DNA of 64,000 nucleotides from Serendipita indica DSM 11827. Lineage: Eukaryota > Basidiomycota > Agaricomycetes > Sebacinales > Serendipitaceae. The position numbers were made by a program, and so were the translations under genes. The stretch's first letter is position 1. Each line of letters begins with the position of its first letter. The notes under the pieces were generated by a model. That model had not been told where the DNA came from, did no database searches, and saw only the letters and a list, made by a program, of their open reading frames with translations. The stretch spans positions 1-64,000 of the forward strand of contig CAJVGD010000031.1 of assembly GCA_910890315.1 (NCBI GenBank). The letters run 5' to 3'. Positions 21,751 to 33,052 of the stretch are shown piece by piece.

Positions 21751-23280
21751 GCCAACGCCAATACAGGTGGCTAGGAGTCGCGTATAGTGAATAGGCTGCT
21801 CAACGAATGGCTCTGTCGGAGCCATAATACAGACACAAACACACCAAGTTAATGGCTACCAATCGTCTAAAGGACGTGTGTTCGACCCTTGCATTTTGCA
21901 TTTTTTGCTCGGCGTCGTTTTCTTCCCTTTTGCCCTCATTTATTTCTTACTGACTCTCTCTAGTCGTGAAAAAATTCTGAAACGCTTACAGTGTCTTATA
22001 AGCGCGGTAGGCTTGAGCCCGCCCTCAGAGCCTGCAAAATCGATGCTTTACAAAGATATCAAGGAGCTCAAAGTATACTAATAACACTCAGTACTATCAT
22101 ACAGATTCGAAATCATCAACGCTGTCCAATGTTCACACTCAGCCTGGCCGGTTTCGTCCCTAGCCAGTCGTTCTGGTACCTTTGCCCTGCAAGACTGTCT
22201 ATTCACACATAAAGATGCTCGCTCAACTCGTCTGGCCCCATCTAATCGCAGCGTTGACCGTTCAACCCAAACCCCTGGGCGCGGGGCTAGCACGTCAGCG
22301 TGACGATCATATTTTATAGCATAAGAGGTACATATGGGCAGAATTGTGGCATTAGAATATCTATTCTTCTTTTGATTTTCTTGGTGCGCAGCGTCCCATC
22401 TACGACCAAGCGAGAGACCAGAGTCATGATTCAAAGAGTCAAGTCTGGCTGATCGTACGTGGTCGTAGTTTTCCTTATGTCAATGGTTTAGACCGTGTCC
22501 AAGATGTAGCTCCGCCGTCGAGTCGTCGAACGGCCAGGCAGCGCGCACATGACCGGTAAACATGCTGTAGACGAAAAGAGGTTTCAATGCGTGCGTCGAA
22601 TCAATCAGGTAATATTTACCGAGAGTTGTCATCCCATGTAATCCCCATATCTGATGGACTGTCAGCACCAACGAGGACGACTCGGATGCCACTGGATCAA
22701 CTCACATTCAGTCAACGCCTCCTGATTCGGCATGTCCTGTGATGCAAAGCTACCATCAGTTGGCGCCTCACTATCGCCGCTGGGGACTTGATGCACGTTC
22801 ATTGGCGTTAGAGCAGGTGATGTGGCCATCTGATATGGGAGCGTGGACGTGGGTGTCGTTAACCAGTCGGGACATGGTGTGTATAAAAAACCAGTAAATT
22901 CCCTGTTGTATACAAGGGATGGAATCAGCTCTATTCACTCTCCAAGGAATCCGTCCACTCACCCTGAGTTGGTCCAGGTAACCTCGACGACGTCTGGAGC
23001 CACTGACATCAGCATGCGCGGCCAGTGACAAGGCAAAGGGACTGCAAGGAATATACTCACGCGCGCCACATGTCATCCCGATATCTAACGTTGACGCCGG
23101 TATCTCCAGGACGTTATCGTCGGCTGCGGCAGCTCTAATCACTGTTGTTGCCGACGTCCGAACCGTGTTCGCCTGTTCGCCGTGGCCTGCTATATCTGCT
23201 ACATTAATTACAGGAGTATCTTCACTAGCAATTTTTGGGCTAGGGATCGCTTTGATGGGCTGATTCGTTGGGAGCATTGT
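21750..23280 (-). repeat. Decayed duplicated module, copy 1
   Basis: Several collinear blocks of about 75% identity (by eye) with 25250-26450: around 21,775-21,845, 22,635-22,695 and 23,150-23,230. Minus-strand coding-like sequence is visible, such as SESSSLVLTVHQIWGLHG (22480-22692) and INVADIAGHGEQANTVRT (22771-23277), but no complete gene could be assembled. A short plus-strand hydrophobic frame at 21878-22081 also has a counterpart in the second copy. Function unknown. Confidence 0.4.
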
Positions 23281-23559
23281 CGGATACGCCGCAGCTAATC
23301 TAAAGGGATGGAAACCTCCATGCTATGTCAACACAGAGCGATTACCAAGGCATGCAACCAACTCACGAATGAGGGGAATGTAAGTGTTACGTTCTGAGGC
23401 AGAAGCAGGACAGATGCTTGGGCTTTAAGTAGGCCCCTGGAGGTAAAGACGGCCGCAAAATTTTCAACCCCAAACGGTCACGGCTGCCGGTGTAGCTGTT
23501 CAATTCAATGGAATTTTATGAAGATGAGTATCTTCAGTGCTAATCGGATACCACTAGAT

Positions 23560-24104
23560 CTCTAGTTCGTGACAAGTTTCCGCCAGCTGAGCAGACTGTC
23601 AATGGTTTTATTGGGCGCGCATAGGATGCACATTGCTGCATAAAGCGATGCGTCCGTGCCGAACATGGCGTTGACGTAGCCAAGGCGCCTAATGTGTCGA
23701 GCATGGACACCCTGTCGATGTCGATTGATTTGTCGGTGCCATATCAACCAGCAGGCTCAATTATCGCTCCAACCTTAATGACCAAGTTTGGCTCTTTCGA
23801 TCGGTGCTTCTGGGAATCTGTATTATTATCGATGGCGCTATCCCAGCAATATATTTCTCCAGGCTTTGTAAGGCTTAGAGAAACCGAGGCAAACCCAATG
23901 GCCTTGTCCGCCTGATACTGTCCTACACCGGAGGTGACAATATTCCGATGCGGCTGAGTCAAGATTATTAATGGAATGTCGAGTGCGCGTGTAAAATCTC
24001 CCGTTTTTGCAGGTTTGTATGCGTCCTCTATCCTCAGTATTTCCAGCATCCAGGCTGACTAGAGTCACGTGCATAAGACGACTTTGGACATTCTCTGCGG
24101 ACAA
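23560..24104 (-). pseudogene. Unknown minus-strand gene remnant
   Basis: Frame 24049-23744 reads as plausible protein (RIEDAYKPAKTGDFTRALDI, then NIVTSGVGQYQADKAIGF) and ends at a TGA. The same frame continues sensibly as YGTDKSIDIDRVSMLDTLGA to about 23,570. The single stop suggests a broken gene. No family recognised and no splice model. Confidence 0.3.
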
Positions 24105-25249
24105 TTACGTGCCTACAATGAATCATTTCCCTTTTCTCTATGACTTCTGAAGACAGCTCCACTACATCCCAAGCCTCTCTCTGTTCACATGGATTGCCGG
24201 ACAGCTGATCCTCTGATTCGTCAATGGATAGACTCTGCTAAGATGATAGTTAAGGTCGGCCTTGCTGATTGGTTTCAAGGAATGCGATATTGCGCAATCG
24301 GAATGACTCGATTTGGAATAGTTGGAGTATTAGAATATGAGTTTCACGTAGAAATACAATATATGAACCTATTCTCAAATAAATTCAATCTTCGGCCGGC
24401 GGACCTGGGTCGCCTGAACGGTGGGTCGAATCATGAGGCACTCTAATCCTATACTCCGTTGGAAAATACTGATCACTATGTGGTTCTCTCTTCTTGCGGC
24501 GGGTTAGCATGACCATTCGGAAGGCAACTGGCAGACGACGTTGGTCGTTGAAGCCTACCCTGGAGCTCCGGGTCGACCAAGAGTTGCTATAGATGCTAGA
24601 TGTGTCAATAATCTAAGAAAGCTCACCGACCAGTTGACGCGACCACTCTACTTCCGAGGCAAGCCTATGAACAGGCTATGGTCGCCGTACGCCATCTCTA
24701 ATGTGGCCCAGCGCACAATCCAGTCTCCCAAAGCTCTTTTAGTGCCATGTAATGAATACCGGATGGTTTTTGTCTCGGAAAAAGAGCATGGAACGTTGCC
24801 CCACCGCATCCACCGCGCTGTTTATATTAATAATGCCTCCCCTTCCATATGCATATACGACCTAGGTCCTGCTATGTCCTTTACCGCCCGAGGGGTGTTA
24901 TTGCCGGTGCTAAGTGCGGGTCAACACCAAACAAAGAATCCATTAATGCTTGACTCTCCCGTGATCGTGTCCAACGCCGTCGATGCGATGCGTCGGACCC
25001 AAGAAAAACCTACGGAAGACTTTAGTATCGGTGTCTAGATTCTATCTATCTCAGCTGGCCCGATGGGGCGCGCTTACAGCAGACTTGCGCTCGCGTTGTT
25101 CAGCGTGTATCTCCCGACAGAGCCTGGATAAATGACGCCTTTGCACGACTCAAGGTTCTAAATACCCTGAATGGTACTAAAGGCCCACGATGGTACCACA
25201 GAAAGTCCCCAGACTCTCTGGACAATCTTGACGATCCTGGTCAATCCCA
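24105..25249. other. No confident gene
   Basis: A 166-codon plus-strand open frame (24541-25038) begins without an ATG; the first in-frame ATG is at 24667. It has no family motif, and GC content and codon use do not separate it from its surroundings. It is listed only so the stretch is not silently skipped. Confidence 0.25.
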
Positions 25250-26450
25250 AAGGCGTCGCAGGAGGCGCGTATAGGGAATGATCCGCCCCACGAATAGCTC
25301 TATCGGAGCTATCATATGCGCAGAGATGCCGACTTGCGCCTTGTGTTCTTCGATCCTCTTTCTTTCGCTCTGATCCTCGGAATTCTATCATTTGTACTGA
25401 TATCCGTACTCTTGATAACCACTCGTATCTTCGCATTGCCTTGTGGGCGAGCTGGGGTCGAAATGGTCGGTCAGAATGTGCAAAGAGCCGGTGCGTGGTA
25501 AAGTTCTCAGCGTCTCCACATATATTTCGAGTGCTAGATAATGCTATGGAGATTCGAGGTCGCTAGCGTGCTTCCATGGTTGGCGTCCTCACCCTCAGTG
25601 ACTCTGGACCCCACCTGCCATTGCAATACTGTTCCTTACCAGGCTGCACTCGGTTACTCTCGCATGTTGCTAGCACTCTTTATTCACGGTATTCACGACC
25701 AGCGTAGGCTGCTCAGTCAATGCTCACAAGGTGGCCCAGCGTATCATAAAGCACATATTGCACAGCATGAAGGCTGTATAGTGATAGAGGGCTAGCGAAT
25801 GGGTCGGACCTTTTGCTTGGATTGGCGCGCACATTCCGTCAACGACCATATGGCAGGCCAGAGAGGGTCTTACAGACCCTTCCTAGGCCCACTGTTTACC
25901 ACTCTCTTCGTTGTAGATTGCCTTCGATCATCAACACTCCTCCTGCTCTGGTCGCAGCGCTCAATTCCATTTATCAAATGGGTTCGCAGTACGCAAGCTG
26001 CCCATGAACACGCTATCAACAAGTGGTCAGTCATCACTCACTGTTGAAGGTTTACCCTTTGACTCTTAGCACTCACTAAATAGACTTGGCCAATAGTAAT
26101 AGCTCACGTCATAACTCAATGTATTTAGGGACGCGGGACAATATGGCCAGACCTTACTGGTCTTGCCTCTCACCTCACGCATCCTAGAATCAACGGAATC
26201 AACACTCGCACCCTGTTATCCGTAAACCTGATGCATACACAGATGGACCTCCCCACGTAGCCTCCATGTCCGATGGATTGTCAGCACTGCCGACGACGAC
26301 TCGGGCTTCGGGACCTACAACCAGCTAGCGTTTCATCCTCAATTAACGTATGCTGGGGCACACAGGACGCGGTAACGGTATCCTCACCGTCCGATGGCCC
26401 GCCATTGTTCGCTACATGTTGCATATCCGTCAGGCTTGGATTGGGTGTTT
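25250..26450 (-). repeat. Decayed duplicated module, copy 2
   Basis: Direct-orientation partner of 21750-23280, with blocks at about 25,255-25,325, 26,250-26,310 and 26,370-26,425. The minus strand reads TDMQHVANNGGPSDGEDTVT and SEARVVVGSADNPSDMEATW in a frame related to copy 1. No intact gene found in either copy. Confidence 0.4.
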
Positions 26451-26727
26451 CAGCATGCTTACGATGTGCAATTCGCCTAGAAGTGGTAGGGACCGGGGCG
26501 TCTTGCCAGTGTAGACAAACTTGCTATGGCCTTCGCCGGCACATGGGGGCCGGGTCCTGTCTCCTCACCAGCGGGTTCTCATAGTTTGCCAAATGCCCTG
26601 CCAGCGGTGTGCCCCTGCAAGCTCATCAACCCTATCCCATTCAAATGTCTCGCCAGGATTTATTTTCCTGCGCTGGAGCGTGGTGGCCCTTGCCGACAAA
26701 CTTGTCTCGGATTTGACTGACAGCGGT

Positions 26728-26835
26728 GCTACGCGAGACCAAGTAAGTATTACTTAGCAGGGGCGAGCAATTTCACCAGTCTAAACCCGTTTATTGAAGG
26801 AGGGTGTTCGACTTGGGAGGGTACAGGAGGCTCTG
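26728..26835 (+). repeat. Short interspersed repeat, partial copy 1
   Basis: About 108 bp, roughly 85% identical by eye to the reverse complement of 30706-30808. It begins GAGACCAAGTAAGTATTACTT and runs to about CTTGGGAGGG. It shares only the distal part of the longer copy at 30553-30808. The two copies face each other across 3.9 kb. Confidence 0.6.
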
Positions 26836-27090
26836 CTAGCTAGGACATGTACATAGCGTCTTATATAGTAAACAGTGACCGTGGGTAAACGTTGAAACAA
26901 GGAAAGAGCGATTAGAAGCGAGGGGAGTCTAGGTATGTGAAACTACCATTGCCACAATGGCGGAGACGGCGGCGGCTGAGAGGATAGGGGTCATGAGATG
27001 GGTATAGAGTGAGGACGGAGTGTCACTGGTGCGGACACTGCCGGTGAGGGGTGCGTGACGAGGAGTAATCCTCGAAACCTTACACTCCCT

Positions 27091-27318
27091 TTATCGTCCG
27101 TTTGTCATCGATGACTGCCTTGAAGGAGCAAACGGCGGCACTAGGTGGAAAGGGAAACACATAGTCGACATCACGGTTGAATGGTAATCTTGGACAATCT
27201 CTGCGACGCTATACACGTCTACAACGTTATAATTGCACCGAAACTGAACCAACAGGTACTGTTCACGCAGTTTGAGGTCCCCACCGGCGGGGACAATTCC
27301 AATAACGATGTAAGACAT
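27091..27318 (-). CDS. Small protein of unknown function with TATA promoter
   Basis: A 75-aa frame starting MSYIVIGIVPAGGDLKLREQ and ending at TAA 27091. A TATAAAAG box on the same strand (27374-27381) lies about 60 bp upstream of the ATG, the expected spacing. The product is partly hydrophobic, with no recognised domain. The C-terminal third (Ser/Pro/Phe-rich) looks less coding-like, so an unseen intron after about codon 45 is possible. A diverged copy of the promoter and start region lies at about 28,640-28,735 on the same strand. Confidence 0.4.
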   Translation of the reverse strand: MSYIVIGIVPAGGDLKLREQYLLVQFRCNYNVVDVYSVAEIVQDYHSTVMSTMCFPFHLVPPFAPSRQSSMTNGR

Positions 27319-27373
27319 TGTAGGTGGTAAGAGGGTAAGCCCTTGGAGAGCTTAAAGTCATCGAAGTGGTCCC

Positions 27374-27381
27374 CTTTTATA
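27374..27381 (-). promoter_or_regulatory. TATA box of the 27.3 kb small gene
   Basis: TATAAAAG on the minus strand, about 60 bp upstream of the ATG at 27318. Confidence 0.5.
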
Positions 27382-27974
27382 GCGCTTGTCGACTTCGGGC
27401 AGGGGTCTGTCGAAATGTCCAGGTCGGCGCCAAAGTCGTCGATGGCCATTGGTGTAGGCAGCCTTTTGCGGGCGTAAACGTGTCCTCTTCCGCGATTCAC
27501 AGTGACCGCTTGGATCCCGCAGTTGTCATTGGCAGAGTCACCGCGCTAACATGACCTTGAATGCTCTTTTCCTTCGGCTCGGCGACCACGAACATTCACC
27601 GAATCCACCTTTGAGGATAAATTCACGTCTTGGATTACCTTGTCACGGTGCGCAAGACTGGGAATGTCAAGGTAAGAATCGAGGTCAAGGACCAAATATA
27701 GAGGGTCATGTCGATTATCTCCGTGTAGCGGTGTGGTCTTTTCGACGAGCACAGAATTTTAATATATTATCCAAACGTGCGAGAGAGCCACCAAATGACC
27801 GTGAGACATCAACGACATCTCTCACCGGTCAATGCCATTCATTTGCGGGGTTTAGAACTATCCGCATCACTGAGCTGGCTAGTTCGTACTAATGGGCTAT
27901 TCGTTCCCATAGAAACCATTTGGTATCCCCCCAATTGTCAGATATCGTCTTCATTTCTGGCCCATGCAGAGCAG
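27382..27974. other. No gene recognised
   Basis: Overlapping short frames on both strands (minus 27546-27752; plus 27551-27892) without motifs. The right end is the promoter region of the secreted-protein gene. Confidence 0.35.
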
Positions 27975-27980
27975 TATAAA
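27975..27980 (+). promoter_or_regulatory. TATA box of the secreted-protein gene
   Basis: TATAAA in the context GCAGTATAAAGCCC, 109 bp upstream of the ATG at 28089. Confidence 0.5.
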
Positions 27981-28088
27981 GCCCTCCGCGGATCCGGTCA
28001 TCGATGGCCACTGTTCCTCCTTCTTTTGATCTGGTATCACACATTGTTCACAAACATTTCTTTGAACCTCTTTCTTTCAAGCGAACAA

Positions 28089-28698
28089 ATGTTCAAGCCT
28101 ATCTTCCCCTTAATCGCTGCGCTCCTCCTTTCTGCTTTCCTCGTCAATGCAGCCCCGTACGTACGGTGACAAGCCTTTGCCAGTCATTCTTACTCTGACA
28201 CTTTGCAGCATTCCCATCGATGGAAAACTCGCCAGACGTACACCTCCGTTGGGGAAGTTCAAGGAATCCGACCTCAGGAAGCAAGAGGTTCTCTTCGGCG
28301 ACCTTGGAAATGGGATCTTGAAGCACGAACCCGTATCTAACGTCTACGAGGAATACTACAAGCGTGGTATCCAAGGTACGGCTTCTCCAGGGCATATTGG
28401 AACTTCGAAAGGGTGCGTACTTTGGCGTTGTCTACCAGGTTGTCATGAGTTTTACACTCTTTATATTTGTAGATTATTTGATCTGCCAGTCAATGTCGAA
28501 ATAATGGGTACGGGACTTATTCTACTTTATCCATATCCAAGGATTTCTCATCGACTCTGTTCAGGAGATCAACCCAGAAAGGCGGTCCCGTCAGGTTCAT
28601 CGACTGGGTCACGCGAGGCCGTTGAACTCCGTGATAGTCACCCGCCACGATATACAGGGAAAGGTTTACATAAAGCCTTAAGCTCTGGCAGGGTATAA
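28089..28698 (+). CDS. Small secreted protein (effector-like), unknown function
   Basis: Exon 1 (28089-28156) encodes a textbook signal peptide: [20 protein letters not shown] followed by AAP. A 52-nt GT-AG intron (28157-28208) leads to exon 2, which reads [20 protein letters not shown] and continues to [17 protein letters not shown]. The dibasic LARR just after the signal peptide could be a Kex2-type processing site. The 3' end is uncertain. A second GT-AG intron (28413-28472, 60 nt, in frame) is likely, and the open frame then runs to 28698; an earlier donor at about 28,378 would shorten the protein. No cysteine pattern and no known domain. A TATA box sits 109 bp upstream. Secretion is well supported; any role is unknown. 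Confidence 0.55.
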
Positions 28699-29113
28699 AG
28701 TCACCAAATTGATCCTTTTTACTGCGCTTGTCAAGTTCGGGCTCTTCTGCAATGTCAAGTAATTCCGTGTAGGCTCGCGCACGAGCTCTGGGCGAATCTA
28801 CTGGAACGCGCAAACCCCGGAGCACTTTTCTCATTGTTATTCTTAGTCCTGACAACGATTCCCACAGTTCTTATTGTTTCTCATGTCTCTGACACGGTCT
28901 TCTGACCGTCGCCACTCTTTACCCCTATCTTAGGTAGTCAGCTGCCGTTCCCTCATTCCGGTTTCCGTCCTCAGATAGTCCATCCGAACCGAGATATGTC
29001 CATTCTGTCTATTTAAGACGGGTATTATAGTCGTTCGAACTGTAGACGTAGAAGAGTAGACTTGTGCTACCTAGTCCGTCGTGGTCAATATATTGCTGCT
29101 TGCACCAAAGTTG
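28699..29113. other. No gene; diverged promoter copy
   Basis: Around 28,700-28,735 the minus strand resembles the promoter of the 27.3 kb small gene (GACAAGCGC followed by an A-rich box), but the box reads AGTAAAAAG and no matching gene body is intact. The rest shows nothing recognisable. Confidence 0.35.
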
Positions 29114-30560
29114 TTACAGTGGACTGAGAGCGTGTGTGACCTTGGAACAATTGTCATGTAGGGCCGGTTGGGTGTCAAATTGTAAGCGTACGTCTACTTG
29201 ATCATCCTTGGTGGGAAGTCGGTAAATTTCAAGGACCGAGAAACGATCCCTCCATAGACTTGCTGCGTCTTTTGGACGCTGTGGGAGATTTGCATGGCGC
29301 GCCCTCTCCTGCTGTCTTCTTTCATCTTCAATCTCCTTTTCTCGTTTCTCTGCTGCTATTGCTGCGTCATACTGCTTCTCCATATCGTCCAGCTTCTCCA
29401 GGCAATCTTTGCGTTTCGCCACAAGCACATTGTAAGCAGCTTGTGCAGCAGAGAACCGTTGGGATGCTGATAATTGACATTTTAAATGTCCATTGAGCTT
29501 TTGCTTCCAGCTGCTGCATGCCTTATTCTCCCTATTGGTTGCAGATGCCGTTCTGGCATTATCTTGCCGCTCCTCAGCCTTCTCCAACCCATTCTGCACC
29601 AATTCCATCTGTCTTGTGAGCTAACAGTCTCTTTTTCTACTCTTTCCATCTCTCCTTTTGCTATCTTGATCTCCATTTTCTCATGATTGTCATCCTTTTT
29701 TGCCCATTTCCGCTCCGCATCTGTCAAAGCCTTTGATATCTGATTTAGAATAGGTTTTATCTCCTTTAGGACCTCTTTCATGGCCCGCTTGCGGTCTTGC
29801 CGGTACAGTTCATCGAACTGCTTATCTGCTGTGAGTATTCGACCTGTAGCTGGAGAAGGACGTCTAGCTTGGAGACACTTTGACTTCCCTCCATAGATCT
29901 TGGCCTATAAGTGGCCATTTTCATCATCAGCCACCACCAGCCTTCCGTGATAGCCCTTTATGGCCGTCGCATTTTCATCCAATGTGTCAAAGAGCTTGTC
30001 AATTGCAGCATCTTTCTCCTTGTGTGATGCATACTTCGGAGGCCGTTTTGGGAGATTGACACATTGGGTCAGCATGATTCTACCGTAACCTGAGTAGAAG
30101 GATGCGCACACTCGTCTAGGATACTCGGAACATGTTGATCAGGTACTGACACTGGTGCCTCTGAGACACTAATCCTGGTCATTTCCGTTCCATTTGCAGT
30201 CGTAGTCGTCATAGTCGTTATAGGTCCCCCAGCCTGGATGGATAAATGAGAGATGGGAGCTCCCCCATCATCAGTCACCGCAGCTGAACCTGAAGCGCGG
30301 ACTGTAAGTTCCCTTGTTATTGGCATCTCTGAAACTGGTCGCGTTTTGGTAGTATAGTGTGTAAAATGTCACAAACGCAAGAAACTTGGAGCACACCGCT
30401 GAATGGTATGGGGAGAATACGCATGTGATGGCCTCTTTATACCAGATCTCCCCAAATGTCTGCATCTTGGAGATACCAGAGCCGATCGTCGACGCGACTT
30501 CAACCCTGGTTCGTAAAGCACGCAACTGACTTGAGGCTGCTGCAGGTTTGTGACGTTTAG
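29114..30560 (-). pseudogene. Coiled-coil protein gene, broken
   Basis: Minus-strand remnant of a Lys/Glu-rich coiled-coil protein. The N-terminal part (30326-30069) is Thr/Ser-rich (PITTMTTTTANGTEMTRISV). The middle frame reads LPKRPPKYASHKEKDAAIDK up to DDENGHL, then TAG at 29905-29907, then continues in the same frame as AKIYGGKSKCLQARRPSPA to KETVSSQ. Near 29,625 the frame shifts by one base, after which ELVQNGLEKAEERQDN continues to a long helix (KRKDCLEKLDDMEKQYDAAI) and a stop at 29114. The TAG is one C-to-T step from CAG. The 5' end may abut or overlap the repeat at 30553. No family recognised. Confidence 0.5.
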
Positions 30561-30808
30561 CCGCGGGAAAACGGAACAAGCCGGATTCGCGCCGACTTAG
30601 CCTTAGACCACTAGACTATAGTGTCCCTGTTTTCCTTCTAACGCGTTACACTCCCTATGTACCCCCCGTTACTCAGGTAATCCAACCTGGTTGGCCGGGT
30701 TCAGACCTCTTCTGCCCCTCCTAAGTTGATGCCCTCAGTCAGTAAACGGGTTTGGACTGGTGAATTCGCTCGCCTCGCTAAGTAATACTTACTTGGTCTC
30801 ACATAGCT
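30553..30808 (-). repeat. Short interspersed repeat, longest copy (256 bp)
   Basis: Contains both the part seen at 26728-26835 and the part seen at 55873-56053. On the minus strand it carries TAGTCTAGTGGTCTAAGGC, resembling the A-box/D-arm of tRNA-Leu or -Ser, and soon after GGCGCGAATCC, resembling a B-box. The spacing of about 24 bp is too short for a functional tRNA gene. A tRNA-derived SINE is the leading idea, not proven. Confidence 0.55.
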
Positions 30809-31119
30809 CTCGTACAGGTGGACTTCTTCATGGGGCCCCAAACCATTCATCGTATGCGAGTTTAATCGGCGACGCATTTGCCAGCATTATTACACGTTCT
30901 TTGTCCAACGCATATTCAATGTGATATTCTTTTGATATATTCTGCGAAGTAGACACGGCCTACGGGTAATTTTTATGTTCCTTGGGACGGTTTGCGTTAT
31001 CAATGAGTGGCCGGCATTACTCCAAGTAATTCAAGGCAAAGGTGTCAGTTTGCGCCTAAATCAACTAAGACAAACTAAGATATCATTTGGATTGCATACA
31101 AGCAGTTTGAATCATCTCG
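30809..31119. other. No gene recognised
   Basis: Short frames without motifs between the interspersed repeat and the broken dynamin-like copy. Confidence 0.3.
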
Positions 31120-32650
31120 CAACGTTGAACGCCAGAAGCTCGTTTAGGACCTCTCCCTCTTGCGATGTAATGCCTTTCTCCGCTCAAAACTTCGGAAAAC
31201 GGCTACACGAACTCTTTACACTTCCTCGGCACCTCTTCGCCTCAAGCAGACTTCCGGACTCCATAAAGACCCAATTGCGAAGCGAAGCTTTTCTTGTAGG
31301 TTGGCACCACTTTGAATGTCGAGTAGCAGGTCATGGAAGGTGATCTACGCCGAAGGAACGGCGTATCGACGAACGGCCACTGGACGCAAAATGTGCAAAA
31401 TATCGGCGGTCGGAGAAAGATACTTACCATGAGATTCCATGTTCTTCCTCAGGTGATAGAACTTCTGCCACCGAATACCCCACTTCTTCGACTATGTCAC
31501 TCTCGAGAGCTTTGACTACTCGCCGATGATGTGGCTAGCGGCTTGGATCCCCGGATGAGGCACTGCGCCTGCTGCTAAATGGATCACATCACCCTCTCGC
31601 AGAGTCTCCTTGCGACGGAGTTTCTTCTGTATAGCTTTCTCACTACCAATCGGAGAGACAACTAGTGCTTGGTGCAAATTTTCTTGAGGTGAAAGCACTC
31701 TGAGCATCGGTAGATAATCAAACATTGCTTCTCCCGTCCAAGAGACCCTAATAGGACTTGTCGCACCTCATTGCGACGATTTTCGAGGTGGGTACGCATC
31801 GTGCCCCTTCTGTGGTAGGAAAAAGAAGATAGCTGAGATTCTCATGCCAGTTGAAGTGATTCCACCAGCAAATAACGATAAGATTATCGGAGGTAAATCG
31901 TATCTCACCGCGCCGTGGAGGATTTTGTCGTGTTTCCGGCGTTGCGAGCATATAGCCCTCGCTCAAATGCGGTGGTCCAATACCCTAAACTCAGACGTGA
32001 ATCAGTGGTCGGGTCGGTTTGATTGCACTGAAACTCACCGTGAAATAGTCTTACCGACGAGGTGACGCCACCGGCTCCTACTATAGTGCGAGTGGAAGAA
32101 ATCCATGTGGTGCCCATGACTGGATGATATACAGTGAGGTGACCTCGATGAGCATGCCAGCTGCTATTGCGGATGGTCAAATGATTGTATTGAGGACTGT
32201 CGGCTTAGCCCGAGGTGAGAATGGGTCGCCCGGGACGTCCAGCTCAAAGCTAGTTTATTCCCATGTGGAAAAGAGACAGGAGCAAGGAATAGGGAACAAG
32301 GGAATCTGGCGACCTTTCATGGGCCGCCGATAGCACCCGTGCTGACAGTGATATCCAGATTCCAACACAAGCCTAATTGCAGGAAGGGGTGATTATTTGT
32401 CACTATTGCTTTTCTCTGATTCTGTAGTGAACGTGGTCAGCGACAACCTGTCCGTCGACGGTGGTCACTCTGACGGCGACCTCTTTGTTACGCCGGTCAA
32501 CGTGTGTAGTTTCCACACCGAATAGTGGAGAATGAATAGAACATCTTCGAACTGGCGAACAAGCCCATCGCTATCGACGCATGTACATGTTTGAATAATC
32601 GCCGCGACGAGCGAATACCAAGAACAGATGCCACCTCAAAAGGTGTACTA
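31120..32650 (-). pseudogene. Degenerate partial copy of the dynamin-like gene and its upstream flank
   Basis: From 31,120 to 31,795 this matches exons 10-11 of the dynamin-like gene, for example KKLRRKETLREGDVIHLAAG against the sister's KKSLRAGDAIHMAA and HPGIQAASHII against NPGIQAAAHIV. From about 31,850 the match jumps to sequence upstream of that gene (41,440-41,640, then 42,080-42,230), so about 2.2 kb holding the GTPase domain is missing. The GTPase domain is absent and the frames are broken in several places. It cannot make a functional GTPase. Confidence 0.6.
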
Positions 32651-33052
32651 CCTCGACTCCCACGAAGCGTCAAAAGAGGAGCCAGTAGTCTCTCATCTTT
32701 TAATATTTACCCAAGGAATCGGATCACAGCGCTGAACTGGGACTGACTCTATGCTATGTTCCACGTTTGCCGAGGTCGCTTTCTGTTGATATCCGTCCAA
32801 TCGCGCTCTGTCCAGCCAACTCATACTGAGCACCGAGTTAGTGGCCTCTACACGGCTTTTCAGAAGGGGGTGTCTACCAGCATTCCCTACTATCCATATC
32901 AAAAACTCTATTAGGATGAACCAGTTAAACGCTGGTTCGTCAACCAGCAGCTTCGCGGCTGACTGACTGTTCAGGCGCCAGGGGGGTTATAATAGACAAC
33001 AGATCAAAGTTATACCTCCGTTGCGTATCTTTCCTTCGTCCCATCTCCCGCA

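Noticed and set aside
21815-21885. tRNA-like string with GTGTTCGACCC.
   Set aside because: Acceptor and anticodon stems do not pair; it cannot be folded into a cloverleaf.
24541-25038. A 166-codon plus-strand frame as a gene.
   Set aside because: No in-frame ATG near its start, no motif, no splice sites and no TATA box; left as an unsupported frame.
31905-32180. A 91-codon minus-strand frame as an intact gene.
   Set aside because: It is part of the degenerate copy of the 41.4-41.7 kb region, and the frame does not continue with its partner exons.
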